DNA from: Dehalococcoidia bacterium
Lineage (GTDB): Bacteria; Chloroflexota; Dehalococcoidia; UBA6926
Assembly (NCBI GenBank): GCA_012271225.1
Contig: JAAXGS010000176.1
Span: forward strand, 1 to 8,380
Reading direction: 5' to 3'
DNA: 8,380 nucleotides
The notes under the pieces: model-generated
Databases searched by the model: none
Told to the model about the DNA's origin: nothing
Seen by the model: only the letters and a program-made list of their open reading frames with translations
Position numbers and translations under genes: made by a program
Part shown: in pieces, positions 1 through 6,073 of the stretch
How the letters are laid out: each line of letters starts with the position of its first letter
Numbering within the stretch: position 1 is the first letter of the stretch

Positions 1-785
1 GAGGGATGCGTCACCGGCTCCCATGCCAGTTCCGATACGTGGATCAGGCCGTCCGCGCCGCCCAGGTCAACAAATGCGCCGAAATCACGGATTCCGGTCA
101 CCCGGCCCTTTCGCAGGGCGCCCTCCTGCAGTTCCGCGAAGAGCTGTTGCCGCTGCTCCACCCGCATGTCCTGGGACACGGAGCGCTCCGAGAGAATGGC
201 GCGCTGCCGGCGCCTGTTCACCTCAATCACCTTGAACTGGTGCTCCTGGCCAACCAGGCTCTCAAGCGCCTGAAGTTGATCGTCGCCGTCGCCCTGCGCC
301 AGCTCGCGATGCTCCACGGACAACTGGGAGAGCGGAACGAAGGCCTGAACGCCGCGGGTCTCAACAAGGATTCCGCCGCGATTGTGCCCGACGACCTTGC
401 CGGTGATGACCTCCTGGCTTTCCTTTTCCTTTTCGAGCTGACGCCAACCCCGCTCCGCCTGCGCGCGGTCATAGGAAAGCATGTACTGTCCCGCCTCATC
501 CGTTCGGACAAGGGTGGCGACAATGAAACTGCCTGCCTTGAGAGAGCGCATCTCCTCATCCGGCATGCTGCGCATCTCCCGAAACGGGATCACGCCCTCG
601 CTTTTCGCGCCGATATTGACGAGGAGGCCCTCGTCATCCATGTGGACAATCGTGCCCTCAACGGCCTCTCCCCGCCGCAGAGTGGGCATGGTGTGACCCT
701 CTGCGGCCAGAAGTTTGGCCATCTCGCTCTCTTCCGGTCGCGGCGATTCCTCTGAATTACCGCCCTCTGTGGGGCTTTGAAGCAT
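1..785 (-). CDS. rpsA: S1-domain RNA-binding protein, ribosomal protein S1-like (C-terminus outside window)
   Basis: The minus-strand frame from an ATG at 785 stays open to the window edge (261 codons). It reads as consecutive S1 (OB-fold) domains: about residues 38-105 (GEAVEGTIVHMDDEGLLVNIG), 126-198 (VITGKVVGHNRGGILVE) and a third beginning near 222 (GALRKGRVTGIRDFGAFVDL, then GLIHVSEL, the classic S1 signature). The acidic N-terminal tail of about 35 residues resembles bacterial S1 homologues. S1 proteins bind single-stranded mRNA on the 30S subunit and help initiation. The start is supported by AGGGGA about 5 bases upstream of ATG 785; an internal ATG at 722 has a poorer site. The gene is divergent from lipM. 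Whether it is the essential rpsA or a paralogue with fewer domains cannot be told because the C-terminus is missing. Confidence 0.9.
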   Translation of the reverse strand, partial: MLQSPTEGGNSEESPRPEESEMAKLLAAEGHTMPTLRRGEAVEGTIVHMDDEGLLVNIGAKSEGVIPFREMRSMPDEEMRSLKAGSFIVATLVRTDEAGQYMLSYDRAQAERGWRQLEKEKESQEVITGKVVGHNRGGILVETRGVQAFVPLSQLSVEHRELAQGDGDDQLQALESLVGQEHQFKVIEVNRRRQRAILSERSVSQDMRVEQRQQLFAELQEGALRKGRVTGIRDFGAFVDLGGADGLIHVSELAWEPVTHP

Positions 786-797
786 AACGTCCCCTGA

Positions 798-843
798 CTA
801 CGGCGCGTAGCGCGGTGATGCCCAAAGTATACACCGTAGCGCG
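798..843 (-). promoter_or_regulatory. Probable rpsA promoter -10 and leader palindrome
   Basis: On the minus strand TATACT (826-831) is a good -10 hexamer about 40 bases upstream of the S1 start; no convincing -35 is visible. Between it and the ribosome binding site lies a 13-base inverted repeat, CTACG-GCG-CGTAG (798-810), which would form a small hairpin in the leader. The 9-mer CGTAGCGCG occurs at 806-814 and again at 835-843, one copy on each side of the -10, so an operator is possible. S1 genes are often autoregulated through their leader, but nothing here proves it. Confidence 0.4.
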
Positions 844-961
844 CGCCCCGAATAGTGGACAGAGCGCTGACGCATTCCACAATGCGCCCGCGCCAATGCG
901 CCGGCGCCGGCAGGAGAACGCCGCGCCCGCCCTGACGGGGCGCAGGACAAGCAAGGCGTGG

Positions 962-979
962 AAGGCGGCGCGCCTTTTT
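962..979 (+). terminator. Terminator-like hairpin in the rpsA-lipM divergent gap
   Basis: AAGGCG (962-967) and CGCCTT (971-976) form a 6-bp stem with a 3-base loop, followed by a run of T to 979. The shape is that of a short intrinsic terminator on the plus strand, yet no plus-strand gene lies upstream in the window. It may be chance in GC-rich DNA, or end a short transcript starting near 830-900. The gap holds no open frame I can support. Confidence 0.3.
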
Positions 980-1014
980 GAGCAGATGCCCCGATGGGCG
1001 GCAATCCGGGCCGC

Positions 1015-1038
1015 GCGGAGACACAGGTTGGTCTCCGC
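1015..1038 (+). promoter_or_regulatory. Perfect 8-bp inverted repeat upstream of lipM
   Basis: GCGGAGAC (1015-1022) and GTCTCCGC (1031-1038) are perfect inverted repeats with an 8-base spacer. The right arm overlaps the end of the proposed lipM -35 region, so the repeat is better placed as an operator than as a transcribed hairpin. The regulator is unknown. Confidence 0.4.
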
Positions 1039-1056
1039 CGCGCGCGGGGCTATGGT
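1028..1056 (+). promoter_or_regulatory. Candidate lipM promoter (leaderless transcript)
   Basis: TTGGTC (1028-1033), a 17-base spacer and TATGGT (1051-1056) form a moderate sigma-70-type promoter. The -10 ends 7 bases before the ATG at 1064, so transcription would begin at or next to the start codon. This agrees with the absence of a Shine-Dalgarno sequence. Confidence 0.45.
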
Positions 1057-1063
1057 ATTCACC

Positions 1064-1864
1064 ATGAATAATCGGGAATGGCGGCTCATTGTGGATGCCC
1101 GTGAAACGGGCCAGGGAAACATGCTCCTGGACGAGGCGCTGGCCGTTCGCGTCGCTGAGGGGCACTCGCCGCCGACGCTGCGCATCTACGCATGGCCCTG
1201 TCACGCGATCTCTCTGGGCCGGCATCAGCCCGCCGCTCCCCTGCTGAACGAGGAGCGCTGTCAGGACGAGGGCATCGAGATTGTGCGGCGGCCCACCGGC
1301 GGAAAGGCCGTCCGCCACAGCCCCGGCAATGTGACGTACAGCGTCATCGGGCGCGATGACGCGCCGCCCATGTCACGTGATGTGACGCGCAGTTACGCCA
1401 CGGTGAATCAGGCGCTGGTTGCCGGGCTTGGGATTCTGGGCATTCGCGCGGCAGTTCGCGACCCTGCCCCCCTCTGGCCTGAAACCGGAGTCGACTTTGG
1501 CTGCTTTGAGTCGCCGGGGCGGCATGAAATTTACTGGGCGGGCCGCAAGCTGGCCGCGGGCGCGCAGCGTCGAACCGGTGGCGTGATTCTTCAACAGGGA
1601 ACCATTCCGAACACGGAAACGGGGGCGGACCTTGCCGCCTTGCTCTGTCTTGGCCCCGGGGAGCGGGAGCGACTCCGCCGCGACCTCACGGATCGCACCG
1701 GCTCACTGGCGCGGGCCCTGGATGACGCTCCGGATTTTGCGCGCGCCGCGGACGCGCTGCTCGAGGGGTTTCGCCGCGCGTGGGGCATTGACGTCCGGCC
1801 GGCGCCGGTCACGCCGGCTGAAGAGCGCCTCATGCAGCGGCTGTCACAGAACGGTCGAGGGTGA
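1064..1864 (+). CDS. lipM: Octanoyl/lipoyl protein transferase, LipM-like (BPL/LplA fold)
   Basis: This 266-residue protein belongs to the biotin/lipoate protein ligase superfamily. RRPTGGKAVRH at 75-85 is the lipoyl/octanoyl-binding motif and GRKLAAGAQRRTGGVILQQG (160-179) contains the conserved lysine (Lys162). Cys147 in GCFESP sits where LipM/LipL acyltransferases carry the cysteine that forms the octanoyl thioester, so I favour an ACP-to-protein octanoyltransferase over an ATP-dependent LplA. Its product would be the octanoylated lipoyl domain or GcvH that LipA then converts; no lipA lies in the window. The start was set at ATG 1064 because MNNREWRLIVDA aligns with family N-termini; an in-frame ATG at 1052 overlaps the presumed -10. 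The MFS gene follows after 39 bases in the same direction. Confidence 0.85.
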   Translation: MNNREWRLIVDARETGQGNMLLDEALAVRVAEGHSPPTLRIYAWPCHAISLGRHQPAAPLLNEERCQDEGIEIVRRPTGGKAVRHSPGNVTYSVIGRDDAPPMSRDVTRSYATVNQALVAGLGILGIRAAVRDPAPLWPETGVDFGCFESPGRHEIYWAGRKLAAGAQRRTGGVILQQGTIPNTETGADLAALLCLGPGERERLRRDLTDRTGSLARALDDAPDFARAADALLEGFRRAWGIDVRPAPVTPAEERLMQRLSQNGRG

Positions 1865-1886
1865 TCCGCGCCGCCGTGCGCCTGAC

Positions 1887-1896
1887 GGGTATACCC
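1887..1896 (+). promoter_or_regulatory. Palindrome with -10-like TATACC just before the MFS gene
   Basis: GGGTATACCC is a perfect 10-base palindrome. Its TATACC (1890-1895) ends 8 bases before ATG 1904, the same geometry as at lipM, and no Shine-Dalgarno is present. It may be a -10 box for a leaderless MFS transcript, an operator, or both. No matching -35 is seen, so cotranscription with lipM is equally possible. Confidence 0.35.
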
Positions 1897-1903
1897 TTGG
1901 GCA

Positions 1904-3460
1904 ATGGCATTCGCGCAGAGAATACGATCCGGAAGCCGCTACAAGTGGCTTGTGCTTGTCACGGTTGGGCTCGGCATCCTGACAAGCACCGTCGATGGCT
2001 CCATCACAAACATCGCCCTGCCGGAACTGGGCAGGGTCTTTGGCGTCGATCCCAGCATCATTTTGTGGGTCAGCGTGGCCTATCTGCTTGCCAGCATCGG
2101 CCTCATGCTGACGCTTGGCAGCCTGGGCGACGCCATCGGCCGCAAGCAGGTATTCCTGACCGGCTTTCTGGTGTTCGGCATCGGGCTGATCATCACGCCA
2201 TTGAGCACAACGCTGCCGATGCTTCTCTTTGGCCGCGTTGTTCAGGGCATCGGTCAGGCAATGATCATCGCCAACGGGAATGCGCTGGTGGTGTCCGCAT
2301 TTCCGGCGACGGAGCGCGGGCGCGCGCTGGGCATGGAGAACGCATTCGTCGGCGTCGGCCTGGCCAGCGGCCCGCCGTTGGGCGGGTTTCTGCTGGACCT
2401 GTGGGGTTGGCAATCCCTCTTCTACACCCGCGCGCCGTTCATGGCCGTGTTTTTTGTGATGGGCCTCCTCTTTCTGCAGAACGATCGGCAGGAGGGGCGG
2501 CACATGCGCTTTGACTTCTTTGGCGCGCTTGCCCTCTTCGGCTTCATCTCCGCATTTCTGCTGCTGCTGAACAGAGGGCCGCGGCTGGGCTGGACGGAGC
2601 CGCTCATCATCGGCCTCGGCACAATCGCTGTGCTCTCACTCATTGGATTCCTCTATGTGGAATCGCGCTCCCGCATGCCCGTGCTGGAGATTCATCGGGG
2701 CGCGCGCATGTTGCGGGAACGCATGCCGGTGCTGGAGTTGAGCCTCTTTCGCAGTCGTCTGTTCTCAACGGCCAACGCCGCGAACGCCCTGCAGTTCATC
2801 AGTCAGGGCGCGATCATCATTCTGTTGCCGTTCTTCCTGCTCGACGGGCGGGGGTTTACCGCCAGTCAGGCCGGCCTGATCCTGATCACCCTGCCCGTTG
2901 TGCGGCTCGTCATCGCGCCTGTGGCGGGATGGGCGGCGGACAAAGTGTCGTCGCGCATCGTCGCGACGGCAGGGTTGATAGTGATGACCGGCGCGTACAT
3001 GGGGCTGCGCGGCGTGGGAATCGATACGCCCGTCGCCATCCTCATAACGCTGTTGCTGGCGGAGGGGGCCGGCAGCTCGATCTTTGGCCCCGGCAACAAC
3101 AGCGCCATCATGGGCGCCGTGCCACAATCTCATCTCGGCACGGCCTCCGGCATGATCGGCACCGTGCGGCAGATCAGCCAGGCGACGGGGATCGCCGTGG
3201 CGGGCACGCTGTACGCCGTGATTCAGGGCAATGAGGAATCGCGGCTGCTGGCGTCCGGAGTCTCCACCGCCGAGGCGCTGCCTCAATCCATCACCACCGG
3301 ATTTCAGGACGTTTTAACGGTGATGGTCGTGACCCTGGTCGCCGCGGTCATCGTCTCGGCGCTCCGCGGTCCCGATCCGCCGCAGTCCGCCGCGGGACCG
3401 CGTGGTCGTGCAGGTGCAACCGAGCCTCAGGGCGCAGTGCCGCGCCAAACCGCCGGGTAG
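1904..3460 (+). CDS. MFS multidrug efflux transporter, DHA2 (EmrB/QacA) family, 14 TM
   Basis: The 518-residue protein has the length and hydrophobic pattern of 14-TM drug:H+ antiporters in the inner membrane. TM1 contains LTSTVDGSITNIALPEL, the DHA2 motif D1 with a membrane aspartate. GSLGDAIGRKQVFLTG in loop 2-3 is motif A, LLFGRVVQGIGQA matches motif B with its arginine, and GPPLGGFLLDLWGWQSLF is motif C of exporters. The substrate cannot be inferred. The last 33 residues or so are proline- and glycine-rich and probably disordered. In the loop after TM8 there is a 16-residue tandem duplication (RMPVLE twice). The start at 1904 is the first ATG after the lipM stop in this frame; no Shine-Dalgarno is visible. 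No intrinsic terminator follows the stop. Confidence 0.92.
   Translation: MAFAQRIRSGSRYKWLVLVTVGLGILTSTVDGSITNIALPELGRVFGVDPSIILWVSVAYLLASIGLMLTLGSLGDAIGRKQVFLTGFLVFGIGLIITPLSTTLPMLLFGRVVQGIGQAMIIANGNALVVSAFPATERGRALGMENAFVGVGLASGPPLGGFLLDLWGWQSLFYTRAPFMAVFFVMGLLFLQNDRQEGRHMRFDFFGALALFGFISAFLLLLNRGPRLGWTEPLIIGLGTIAVLSLIGFLYVESRSRMPVLEIHRGARMLRERMPVLELSLFRSRLFSTANAANALQFISQGAIIILLPFFLLDGRGFTASQAGLILITLPVVRLVIAPVAGWAADKVSSRIVATAGLIVMTGAYMGLRGVGIDTPVAILITLLLAEGAGSSIFGPGNNSAIMGAVPQSHLGTASGMIGTVRQISQATGIAVAGTLYAVIQGNEESRLLASGVSTAEALPQSITTGFQDVLTVMVVTLVAAVIVSALRGPDPPQSAAGPRGRAGATEPQGAVPRQTAG
2672..2737 (+). repeat. 48-bp-period internal duplication in the MFS gene
   Basis: The 18-mer encoding RMPVLE at 2672-2689 recurs at 2720-2737 with one silent difference, exactly 48 bp (16 codons) apart. 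The frame is kept and 16 residues are added in the cytoplasmic loop just before the usual LSLFRSRLF element. It looks like a tandem duplication whose spacer has since diverged. Confidence 0.6.
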
Positions 3461-3574
3461 TCCGCCTCAGGGGTCACATGACCTTGAAAGCGATTGTTTC
3501 TTATTCTTTAGGGGCATTCGCGGGGCCTTTCAGTCTTATCAGTTACACAGCGGAGGTTCAATCTTCATTTGCCT

Positions 3575-3985
3575 TTACCCCCGATCCTGAGAATCAATGT
3601 TACGTAAGATCAGACCGAATACAACGGCCCCTAAGGCCCATACTGTGCATGCCCACATCGCAACACCCCAGAAAATACCGGGCTGCAGGCCTGGAAATTG
3701 GAAGGCAATTATATCTTCCGAGCCAATGGAGTTCAAATACAGGAACAATGGCAAGGCACCAGCTAGCGCGGCCGCTTGGCTACCAAATGAAATTTGATAC
3801 AAAAATAAGATTAGCGACAGGATTCCAAGCAATCCCCAGAGAGACGCCAGTTCCAGAAAGAATGTACCAACACCTTTTCTATCCTCTAACTCATCTCCTA
3901 CTACCATCACAAACAGAACGAACATCGGAAGCCATCCAAAGAAGAGGGTAGCTATACCCCAACCCAACTTTGCTCCAAGACTCAT
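3575..3985 (-). CDS. Unrecognised small membrane protein, paralogue of the next gene
   Basis: The 136-residue product has three or four hydrophobic segments (about 10-30, 45-66, perhaps 69-87, and 100-126). I do not recognise the family. A conserved block, FGWLPMFVLF then GDELEDRKGVGTF (17-42), and a C-terminal FWGV...GAVVFGLILR (105-128) match the neighbouring protein closely, so the pair arose by duplication. The acidic/basic DELEDRK loop lies between TM1 and TM2. The frame is open upstream to an ATG at 4093, but I chose ATG 3985: AGAGGAG lies 6 bases before it, and a promoter-like sequence lies inside the extended version. GC content is well below that of the flanking genes. Confidence 0.7.
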   Translation of the reverse strand: MSLGAKLGWGIATLFFGWLPMFVLFVMVVGDELEDRKGVGTFFLELASLWGLLGILSLILFLYQISFGSQAAALAGALPLFLYLNSIGSEDIIAFQFPGLQPGIFWGVAMWACTVWALGAVVFGLILRNIDSQDRG

Positions 3986-4019
3986 ATCAGGCTCCTCTTT
4001 TGCTACAGTAGCTTTCTGG

Positions 4020-4047
4020 CATATATTGGCCTTCCAAGCAGCGTCAA
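4020..4047 (-). promoter_or_regulatory. Candidate promoter of the 136-aa membrane protein
   Basis: On the minus strand TTGACG (4042-4047), a 16-base spacer and TATATG (4020-4025) stand about 35 bases upstream of the start at 3985, with the AGAGGAG ribosome site between. It suggests that this gene is transcribed separately from the upstream paralogue. Confidence 0.45.
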
Positions 4048-4179
4048 AGCATACCCAAGACGGCGAGATTTCTTGTTCGGTCCTTCGTCTCATTGGATAT
4101 CAGGACGGTGCAGGCGAGACTCAACACTTTGATGCAGTGGCGGATTATCTAAGTTAGTAACAATGTCTTCAGATTGACC

Positions 4180-4845
4180 CTATCCCCTGCCACTAGTCAA
4201 TTGATGTCCGTGGTCTACAATCGCGCGCCGTACAGCGTCTCTCGTGACAGTGACGGCCTTCGAAAGTTCCGTGCGATGTAAGTAGTCGGCGAACCTTAGG
4301 GCACGATATGGGCTGTCGAAGCTGTCACTTGCTACGGACTCTCCGCTAGACGTCTCTATGATCAGTAGCCACGCTTGTCTCACTGCTGATTTTTGGACGG
4401 TGAATCTGAGGTTTCCTCTAAAGCTTTGCCATTTTGTTGCTGTCATAGAATGCCATCCGTTCAGTTCGGCGTAGCCTTGCGCTTCTCTGTAATCCTCGCG
4501 GTCAAACCGTCCAGCAACGAGCCGTAATATCAATCCAAGTAAAGCAGCTCCTATACCCCAGAGAATGCCTCCAAAACCGACGACGCCCCAGAAAAGATTT
4601 ATCCCGGATGGTTCATAATTGTCCGCGTTCACCCATGCCTCTGGAGGAAGAGTTCCAAAGTAAAGAAAGATTGACAACAGGCCAACAGATCCAAATACAG
4701 CCGCTATTTGCAGGAGAAATGTACCAACAGCGCGTCTGTCTTCAGTCTCATCTCTCACGGCGATGAAGAACAGAACAAGCATTCCGAGCCAACCGAAGAC
4801 CGCCATTATGAGCAACCAGCCCCACTTATAGTATCCGTCTAGCAT
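4180..4845 (-). CDS. Unrecognised membrane protein with C-terminal soluble domain
   Basis: The 221-residue product has three TM segments (about 9-30, 42-63, 83-108) followed by a cytoplasmic domain of about 110 residues that I cannot assign. The membrane half matches the 136-residue neighbour: FGWLGMLVLF, RDETEDRRAVGTFLL, LLSIFLYF and FWGV...GAALLGLILR. The C-terminal half has strand-like segments (LRFTVQK, AWLLIIE, ESVASDSF) followed by a helix (YRALRFADYLHRTEL), an alpha/beta pattern without obvious catalytic residues. Start: AGAGAG lies 5 bases before ATG 4845. It follows the peroxiredoxin gene on the same strand after 83 bases. Its lower GC and lack of functional kinship with the neighbours suggest acquired DNA. 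Confidence 0.7.
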   Translation of the reverse strand: MLDGYYKWGWLLIMAVFGWLGMLVLFFIAVRDETEDRRAVGTFLLQIAAVFGSVGLLSIFLYFGTLPPEAWVNADNYEPSGINLFWGVVGFGGILWGIGAALLGLILRLVAGRFDREDYREAQGYAELNGWHSMTATKWQSFRGNLRFTVQKSAVRQAWLLIIETSSGESVASDSFDSPYRALRFADYLHRTELSKAVTVTRDAVRRAIVDHGHQLTSGRG

Positions 4846-4928
4846 TACTGCTCTCTTTTTCCTTTATCTTGGAGTGCTTGTGTTTGGCTACCGTGAACAA
4901 AAAATTCTCATGACAAGGACAGCAACAT

Positions 4929-5390
4929 CTATGGCGCCGCGAGGCCCTGCACCGCCTCAAGGGCTTCTCGGGCGTGGCGCTCCATATCACCGGGATCGTC
5001 AATCACATGCCGGAGAACCCCGGATGAATCGACGACGAACGTCACGCGGCGCGTGATGCCCCGCTCTTCATCGAAGACGCCCAGCGTCCGCGCCGCCTCA
5101 TGGCGCGGGAACCCGCTGACCAACTTGTAGCTCAGCCCGCAGTGCCGCGCGAACGCGCCCTGCGTTGGGGCCAAATCGACGCTGACACCCCACACCTGGG
5201 TGTTCAGCTGCTGAAACTCGGCGTGCAACCGCTCGAATTCCCGCAGCTCCCGCTCTCAACCGCCGGTGAAGGCCGCCGCATAGAACGCGATAACAAGGTT
5301 CTCCCTGCCCCGCAGATCGGCGGAGGCGACCGTCTCCCGATCCGGTGTGCGAAAGCTGACGTCCGGCAACTGCTGCCCAACCTCTGGCAT
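4929..5390 (-). CDS. Selenocysteine-containing peroxiredoxin, AhpE-like (in-frame UGA = Sec)
   Basis: The frame from ATG 5390 runs 153 residues to TAG at 4931-4929 with one internal TGA at 5256-5258 (codon 45). Residues before it (LVIAFYAAAFTGG) and after it (ERELREFERLHAEF) align with the active site of AhpE-type peroxiredoxins, FTGxC, so the TGA stands exactly at the peroxidatic cysteine of the TxxC motif. Thr42 and Arg115 (RRVTFVVD) are the other catalytic residues. Cys84 (ARHCGLSY) could act as a resolving residue. The whole length is normal for the family and there are no other stops or frameshifts, so this is a probable selenoprotein rather than a pseudogene. It would reduce H2O2 or organic peroxides in the cytoplasm. 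The AAGGGGG ribosome site is 8 bases from ATG 5390 and 2 from ATG 5396, so 5390 is preferred. A caller blind to Sec would report only a 99-residue fragment from a TTG at 5228. Confidence 0.85.
5213..5241 (-). promoter_or_regulatory. Bacterial SECIS-like hairpin of the Sec peroxiredoxin
   Basis: Counting from the base after UGA, positions 15-26 pair with 33-43: 11 pairs (two or three G-U or A-U rich in the middle) interrupted by one bulged A at position 23. The apical loop is GUUGCA (positions 27-32; genomic 5224-5229). Bacterial SECIS elements lie directly after the UGA, have an apical loop about 16-37 bases downstream with G among its first two bases, and often a bulge in the upper stem, as needed for SelB binding. 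All these criteria are met. Pairing was done by hand, without energy calculation. Confidence 0.7.
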
Positions 5391-5444
5391 CGTCATATCC
5401 CCCTTATCTTGTCCCGTCTTTACGCGGCGTGCAGCCCCTTAACC

Positions 5445-5468
5445 CTGTGGCGCGATCTGACGCCACAG
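5445..5468 (-). promoter_or_regulatory. 8-bp hairpin at the start of the peroxiredoxin leader
   Basis: CTGTGGCG (5445-5452) and CGCCACAG (5461-5468) are perfect inverted repeats around an 8-base loop. If the promoter at 5472-5501 is right, the hairpin is at the extreme 5' end of the peroxiredoxin mRNA, where it could stabilise the transcript; alternatively it is an operator. Confidence 0.4.
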
Positions 5469-5471
5469 TTC

Positions 5472-5501
5472 ATCCTATCGCTTTCCCGCGTCGGCTGTCA
5501 G
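5472..5501 (-). promoter_or_regulatory. Candidate peroxiredoxin promoter
   Basis: On the minus strand CTGACA (5496-5501), an 18-base spacer and TAGGAT (5472-5477) resemble a sigma-70-type promoter. It would give a leader of about 75 bases ending in the AAGGGGG ribosome site. The -35 lies inside one arm of the hairpin at 5494-5529. Confidence 0.4.
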
Positions 5502-5529
5502 CGCGTCTCTTTCTTGCGCGGCTGACAGC
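5494..5529 (-). terminator. Stem-loop directly after sodX
   Basis: GCTGTCAGC (5494-5502) and GCTGACAGC (5521-5529) form a 9-bp stem, extendable by 3-4 pairs past one bulged base, one base from the sodX stop codon. There is no U-run on the minus strand, so it could be an atypical terminator, a 3'-end protecting structure, or a protein-binding palindrome at the peroxiredoxin promoter. Confidence 0.45.
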
Positions 5530-5530
5530 G

Positions 5531-6055
5531 TTACAGCCTTCCGCTCCGGTCGGCGGGGGCGTAGCGGAACCACGCGCGGCCCATGATTGCCGACCGCCGC
5601 ACGGGTCCAAACGCGCGGCTGTCACGGCTATCGCCGCGGTTATCACCCAACAGGACATACTCATCCGCGCCGACCGTCCATTCCATGTCCCGATGCTCCC
5701 CTTCCCGTCCGGGCATTGCGTACGGCTCCGGAAGCGTTTCACCCTGAACAATCAGGGCGCCCTCGGCCAGTCTCAGGGATTCGCCCGGCAGACCGCATAT
5801 CCGTTTGATCGATGTCCCGTTTGTGAGGGGGTCACGAAAGGCGACGACGTCGCCGCGCCGGGGCGGCCTGCGCCCGGGGACTCGCCGTGTGATCAGAATA
5901 AGGTCGCCGTCACGGAGGAACGGCTCCATGCTGTGCCCGACGACGCGCAGGCGGCGCGAGGCCAACAGGCCAATGAACAGATAAGTGAACCGCGCGAGTC
6001 GAAGCCCCAGGCGCATGATCCCGCGCGTCATTCCACCTACATCAGGGCCGCGCAT
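5531..6055 (-). CDS. sodX: Nickel-SOD maturation signal peptidase (S26 family)
   Basis: The 174-residue protein has the signal peptidase I blocks: GHSMEPFLRDGDLILI with the nucleophile Ser42, RGDVVAFRDP then SIKRICGLPGE with the general base Lys84, and YVLLGDNRGDSRDSRAFGPV. A single weak hydrophobic segment (about 22-33) may anchor it. It is short compared with general LepB enzymes, and it is divergent from a Ni-SOD gene, the known context of the SodX protease that trims the SodN propeptide so that the N-terminal His can bind nickel. I therefore assign that role rather than general secretion. The start is uncertain: in-frame ATGs at 6055, 6031 and 6016 all have poor ribosome sites, and 6055 is kept as the longest. 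The peroxiredoxin gene follows 140 bases downstream on the same strand. Confidence 0.88.
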   Translation of the reverse strand: MRGPDVGGMTRGIMRLGLRLARFTYLFIGLLASRRLRVVGHSMEPFLRDGDLILITRRVPGRRPPRRGDVVAFRDPLTNGTSIKRICGLPGESLRLAEGALIVQGETLPEPYAMPGREGEHRDMEWTVGADEYVLLGDNRGDSRDSRAFGPVRRSAIMGRAWFRYAPADRSGRL

Positions 6056-6073
6056 GTCAGGGCCCGCGATTCC

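Larger units (their letters stand above)
3478..4925. other. Low-GC islet
   Basis: Composition drops from mid-60s percent G+C on both sides to roughly 45-50 percent by eye, starting just after the MFS stop and ending just before the peroxiredoxin stop. The islet holds only the two paralogous membrane protein genes and their flanks. No integrase, transposase, tRNA gene or clear terminal repeat is visible, so acquisition is inferred from composition only. The stretch 3461-3574 contains no gene; 3986-4179 contains only the promoter of the first gene. Confidence 0.6.

Noticed and set aside
6..755. Long plus-strand frame opposite the S1 gene
   Set aside because: Low-complexity translation with no recognisable motif; the minus strand carries clear S1 domains over the same bases.
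3478..3951. Plus-strand frame of 157 codons in the low-GC islet
   Set aside because: It has no ribosome site or recognisable pattern, and it lies opposite a membrane protein supported by a ribosome site, a promoter and homology to its neighbour.
3986..4093. 36-residue N-terminal extension of the 136-aa membrane protein
   Set aside because: It has no counterpart in the paralogue, and the promoter and strong AGAGGAG site lie inside or after it, favouring ATG 3985.
3477..4914. CATGAC at 3477-3482 and 4909-4914 as attachment-site repeats of the islet
   Set aside because: Only 6 identical bases (about 11 of 15 over a longer alignment), not above chance, and no integrase or transposase is present.
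4929..5228. 99-codon frame starting at TTG 5228 as a complete gene
   Set aside because: It lacks the first 55 residues and the active site of a peroxiredoxin, has no ribosome site, and continues upstream without frameshift through a single TGA to a well-formed start.
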